Of a stretch of 8,560 nucleotides of DNA, positions 6,327 to 8,560 are shown one piece after another. Position numbers and translations under genes: made by a program. Below the pieces are notes generated by a model. It saw only the letters and a program-made list of their open reading frames with translations, ran no database searches and was not told the origin of the DNA. The DNA comes from Methanomassiliicoccus sp. UBA6 (lineage in GTDB: Archaea; Thermoplasmatota; Thermoplasmata; Methanomassiliicoccales; Methanomassiliicoccaceae): assembly GCA_002508545.1 (NCBI GenBank), contig DAVH01000012.1:110519-119078 (forward strand). The letters are read 5' to 3'. Each line of letters opens with the position of its first letter. Positions within the stretch are counted from its first letter, which is position 1.

Positions 6327-6391
6327 GCCCTCACCGCCAAGAATGCTATGGTCATGACTGTTATGCTCTCCGTCGCCATCGGCGCGATCAT
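6323..6391 (-). CDS. possible 22-residue leader peptide overlapping the nucleotidyltransferase start
   Basis: Starting at ATG 6391, only a few bases after the predicted transcription start, a short frame encodes MIAPMATESITVMTIAFLAV followed by RA. Its TGA (6325-6323) overlaps the GTG start of the nucleotidyltransferase in the compact form GTGA, the classic arrangement for translational coupling. An in-frame ATG at 6418 would lengthen it to 31 residues but lies inside the TATA box, so the short form fits better. The peptide is mildly hydrophobic. It is short enough to occur by chance, and no family is recognised. Confidence 0.2.
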   Translation of the reverse strand: MIAPMATESITVMTIAFLAVRA

Positions 6392-6469
6392 ACTGGTGTC
6401 ACATGAAAGGACTCTCATAAATAGTGTAGTCCCACCTCTCAGGGGCGAAAAGCAGGTTTTGCTCGATTC
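6327..6469 (-). promoter_or_regulatory. upstream region of the nucleotidyltransferase gene
   Basis: This 143-base gap follows the DUF89 stop. Minus-strand TATTTAT (6423-6417) is a good TATA core, predicting a start near 6395 and hence an approximately 70-base leader before GTG 6326. GGTGA just before that GTG is a spaced Shine-Dalgarno site, which agrees with a leadered message. Nearer the DUF89 stop there is only a 4-bp dyad (AGCA/TGCT) followed by a few T, a poor terminator. A short frame lies in the leader and is described separately. Confidence 0.45.
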
Positions 6470-7390
6470 TCAGCGTTTGTTCTCGAAGAGGCGGACGACG
6501 TTGTCCCCTTCTTTCGCTCCCACCGCCTCGGCCACCGGCCTGCACTTGGCCTTCATCAGGAAGGCGATGGGACGGTAGGGAGCGTCGGATAGCGACTCGA
6601 AGTTGGCCATTCCCTTGGAGATGATGAGGTCCGCGTCCTCCATCTCCCTCCGTAGCCGGTCGCCCATCCGGTGGACGTCGACGCCGACGGCGAACATGCC
6701 GGTGGAGATGACCTCGTCGAACGCGTCGATGACCCCGGAGCGGCGGGCATCGTCCATGGTGACGTCGGTGAGCACCGGCTTGCCCTTCACCACCCCGATG
6801 ACCCGGGGGCCGAGGTCCCTGATCTCGCGGACCAGGAGGGCGTCCAGCACATCCTCGCCGCAGTTGTCCATCAGGTATAGCACCTTGCTCGCCCCGCACA
6901 GCAGCTCGTGCGCTCTTGTAAGGTCGTCGACGTCGAGACCCTGGCGGACGACGGCGTCGAACTGGCGAGGCAGCTCGCTGGGATCGGTCAGCCCGGCGAT
7001 CCCGAAGTCCATGACATTGCCGGCGATGGCCGCCAGGACCGCCGCCCTCAGGCGGTCGGGGGAGGACTCGATGAGGCACTGGGCGCGGGGGAGCAGCTCC
7101 CCGGCCACCTGCTGGCTGCGGATCTTGAGGTCGAGGTAGGGGTCATCGCACCCCAGCACCTTGTACACGCGCTCGTGCACCCTGGTGGCGAGCTCTGCCG
7201 AGTTGGCCCCCGGGACGTACCCCTCCTTCAGGATCCTCAGCGAATCGCGGACGGCGGGGGGGCTCTTGCTCGGATCGCATATCTCCACCTCGAACAGCAC
7301 GCGTCCCAGCAGGCACGGTATGCATCGCGGGGCCATCTCCATGACCGACCCCAACGGCGGGGCGGGGCAAATGCCTTTCGCTCCTTCCAT
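6470..7390 (-). CDS. DUF89 (ARMT1-like) metal-dependent phosphatase family protein
   Basis: A 306-residue protein with the DUF89 signature. Members studied in other organisms are metal-dependent phosphatases that remove phosphate from damaged or side-product metabolites ('damage control'), or in ARMT1 were proposed to modify proteins. Seen: a Cys pair in RCIPCLLGR (22-30), GNVMDF (124-129), the metal-site block LMDNCGED (173-180), LTDVTMDDA (207-215), and SKGMANFESL (258-267) before an aliphatic strand and AKC (281-283). All key acidic and Asn positions are present. Start is uncertain: ATG 7390 fits a box at 7411-7418 with leaderless spacing, but ATG 7342 (residue 17) or 7336 would give the usual family start, a Met a few residues before CxxC, and remove a non-conserved extension. 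It is divergent from CDC48, 58 bases apart. Natural substrate unknown. Confidence 0.87.
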   Translation of the reverse strand: MEGAKGICPAPPLGSVMEMAPRCIPCLLGRVLFEVEICDPSKSPPAVRDSLRILKEGYVPGANSAELATRVHERVYKVLGCDDPYLDLKIRSQQVAGELLPRAQCLIESSPDRLRAAVLAAIAGNVMDFGIAGLTDPSELPRQFDAVVRQGLDVDDLTRAHELLCGASKVLYLMDNCGEDVLDALLVREIRDLGPRVIGVVKGKPVLTDVTMDDARRSGVIDAFDEVISTGMFAVGVDVHRMGDRLRREMEDADLIISKGMANFESLSDAPYRPIAFLMKAKCRPVAEAVGAKEGDNVVRLFENKR

Positions 7391-7410
7391 CCGAACCTGT
7401 GACAGTAGCC

Positions 7411-7418
7411 TTCTTATC
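7411..7418. promoter_or_regulatory. shared AT box between DUF89 and CDC48 genes
   Basis: TTCTTATC (minus strand GATAAGAA) is the only AT-rich stretch in the 58-base divergent gap. It is about 24 bases from ATG 7390 on one side and about 34 from ATG 7449 on the other. One box may thus serve a leaderless DUF89 message and a CDC48 message with an approximately 8-10-base leader holding GGGGT. The match to a TATA consensus is loose. Confidence 0.35.
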
Positions 7419-7448
7419 GCCCTTCAGCGTTGGCCACTCCGGGGTAGC

Positions 7449-8560
7449 ATGGCGGATTCTGTGATCCTCAAGGTAGAGAGCGCCCAACACCAGTCCGAGG
7501 TAGGGCTAGGCAGGGCGAGGATCGACACCCAGACAAGGAAGGAACTCAACGTCGACATGGGGGACTTCATCGAGATCATCGGGAAGAGGAGGACGGCGGC
7601 CAAGGTGTTCCGGGCGTCCAACGAGGACGAGGGCCGGGGGATCATCTCCATCGACGGCATGATCCGCTCCAACGCCGGGGTCAGCATCGGGGAGAAGGTC
7701 ACCGTGGTCAGGGCCGACACCCAGCCGGCGGCTAAGGTCGTGGTGGCGCCCAAGATCCCGCCGGGAAAGAGGGTCCGCTTCGGCCCGGGGGTGGAGGAGC
7801 TGTTCAAGAAGGGACTGACCAACCGACCGCTGGTCAAGGGGGACGCGATGATCATCCCCAACATCGCCCTGATGGGCGGCTTCCTGCCGTTCATGGTCAT
7901 CAGCACGCAGCCTGCGGGAGTGGTCGTCGTCGGCGGCCACACCGAGCTGGTGGTGAAGACCGAGCCGATGGAGGCGATGGAGGCGACCAGCACCGCCGTG
8001 ACCTACGACGACGTCGGCGGGCTGGAGGACGAGCTCAAGCGCGTCCGGGAGATCATCGAGCTGCCGCTGAAGCACCCCGAGCTGTTCGACCGGTTGGGCA
8101 TAGACGCCCCCAAGGGCGTGCTGCTTTACGGTCCTCCCGGCACCGGCAAGACGCTCATCGCGAAGGCCGTGGCCAGCGAATCGGGGGCGAACTTCTACTC
8201 CATCCAGGGCCCGGAGATCATGTCCAAGTACTACGGGCAGAGCGAGGAGAAGCTGCGGGAGAAGTTCGAGGAGGCGGAGAAGACCGCTCCCTCCATCGTG
8301 TTCATCGACGAGATCGACTCCATCGCCCCGAAGCGCGAGGAGGTGAGCGGCGAGACCGAGAGGCGCGTCGTCGCCCAGATGCTCACCCTCATGGACGGCC
8401 TAGGAGGCCGGGGACAGGTCATCGTCATCGGCGCGACGAACCGCGAGGACGCCATCGACCCCGCGCTCAGGAGGCCGGGGCGCTTCGACCGCGAGATCGA
8501 GATCGGGGTGCCCACGCTGAGCGGGCGCAAGGAGATCATGCAGATCCACACCCGGGGCAT
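7449..8560 (+). CDS. cdc48: CDC48/VCP/VAT-type AAA ATPase, N-terminal part
   Basis: The frame opens at ATG 7449 and stays open to the window end, giving 370 codons. CDC48 (VAT in Thermoplasma) is a hexameric unfoldase that pulls proteins apart, often to feed the proteasome. Residues 1 to about 90 form the double-psi barrel N-domain (begins MADSVILKVESAQ, with DTQTRKELNVDMGD at 26-39), followed by the second N subdomain (about 105-170, with LMGGFLPFMV). The linker leads to VTYDDVGGLEDEL, the standard entry to D1. D1 has Walker A GPPGTGKT (228-235), Walker B IVFIDEID (283-290), the sensor region GATN (328-331) and arginine fingers in RRPGRFD (341-347). All catalytic residues are intact. The second ATPase ring (D2) would lie beyond 8560, so the two-ring form is expected but not seen; a one-ring relative is possible but the full N-domain argues for CDC48. 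Confidence 0.95.
   Translation, partial: MADSVILKVESAQHQSEVGLGRARIDTQTRKELNVDMGDFIEIIGKRRTAAKVFRASNEDEGRGIISIDGMIRSNAGVSIGEKVTVVRADTQPAAKVVVAPKIPPGKRVRFGPGVEELFKKGLTNRPLVKGDAMIIPNIALMGGFLPFMVISTQPAGVVVVGGHTELVVKTEPMEAMEATSTAVTYDDVGGLEDELKRVREIIELPLKHPELFDRLGIDAPKGVLLYGPPGTGKTLIAKAVASESGANFYSIQGPEIMSKYYGQSEEKLREKFEEAEKTAPSIVFIDEIDSIAPKREEVSGETERRVVAQMLTLMDGLGGRGQVIVIGATNREDAIDPALRRPGRFDREIEIGVPTLSGRKEIMQIHTRG

Noticed and set aside
6440..6469. Minus-strand AGCA/TGCT dyad followed by T residues after the DUF89 stop, as an intrinsic terminator
   Set aside because: Four base pairs with a short T run is too weak to call.
5229..6578. Very long open frame on the plus strand (449 codons)
   Set aside because: It lies antisense to the nucleotidyltransferase, is rich in Arg, Gln, His, Pro and Gly with no motif, and is explained by GC-rich codon bias of the real gene on the minus strand.
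7424..8075. Overlapping minus-strand frames of 189 codons each opposite CDC48
   Set aside because: The plus-strand frame carries an intact CDC48 N-domain and leads into Walker motifs; the minus frames have no family features.
1..8560. CRISPR arrays, insertion sequences, integrase sites, rRNA or tRNA genes
   Set aside because: No spaced repeats, terminal inverted repeats, transposase-like frames or RNA-gene folds were seen; the only repeat of note is the 10-bp pair at 368 and 451.

Overview
The window reads as archaeal chromosome, GC-rich inside genes with sharp AT-rich islands between them. The signs are TATA-like boxes about 25-30 nt upstream of several start codons with little or no leader (leaderless style), frequent AGG arginine codons, a CDC48/VAT-type AAA ATPase, a DUF89 protein and polyprenyl-phosphate-sugar enzymes. 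A GC-rich member of the Thermoplasmata (for example Methanomassiliicoccales-like) is my best guess. That placement rests on general resemblance, not on a marker gene, and is weak.

Layout. (1) 1-253, minus strand: N-terminus of a GT4-type glycosyltransferase cut by the window edge. (2) 254-475: divergent, AT-rich control region with a good TATA box, two small palindromes and a 10-bp direct repeat. (3) 476-3813, plus strand: three-gene cluster made of a dolichol/polyprenol-phosphate mannosyltransferase-like GT2, a multi-pass GT-C glycosyltransferase, and an exported, membrane-anchored protein of unknown function whose start overlaps the GT-C stop by 11 nt. (4) 3920-4315, plus: stand-alone tandem ACT-domain protein. 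(5) 4305-5210, minus: EamA/DMT 10-TM transporter, overlapping the ACT gene tail to tail by 11 nt. (6) 5250-6326, minus: sugar-1-phosphate nucleotidyltransferase with a left-handed beta-helix tail, probably mannose-1-phosphate guanylyltransferase. (7) 6470-7390, minus: DUF89 metal-dependent phosphatase-like protein. (8) 7449-8560, plus: N-terminal 370 codons of CDC48/VAT, running off the end.

Working together. The nucleotidyltransferase could make GDP-mannose (or another NDP-sugar). The GT2 would move the sugar to a polyprenyl phosphate. The GT-C enzyme would use that lipid-linked sugar on the outer face of the membrane, and the coupled exported protein would be a partner or an acceptor. This is a coherent surface-glycosylation module, but sugar identity and acceptor are inferred. 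The ACT protein, DMT transporter, DUF89 protein and CDC48 look like ordinary housekeeping neighbours. I found no rRNA, tRNA, CRISPR array, insertion sequence or phage feature.
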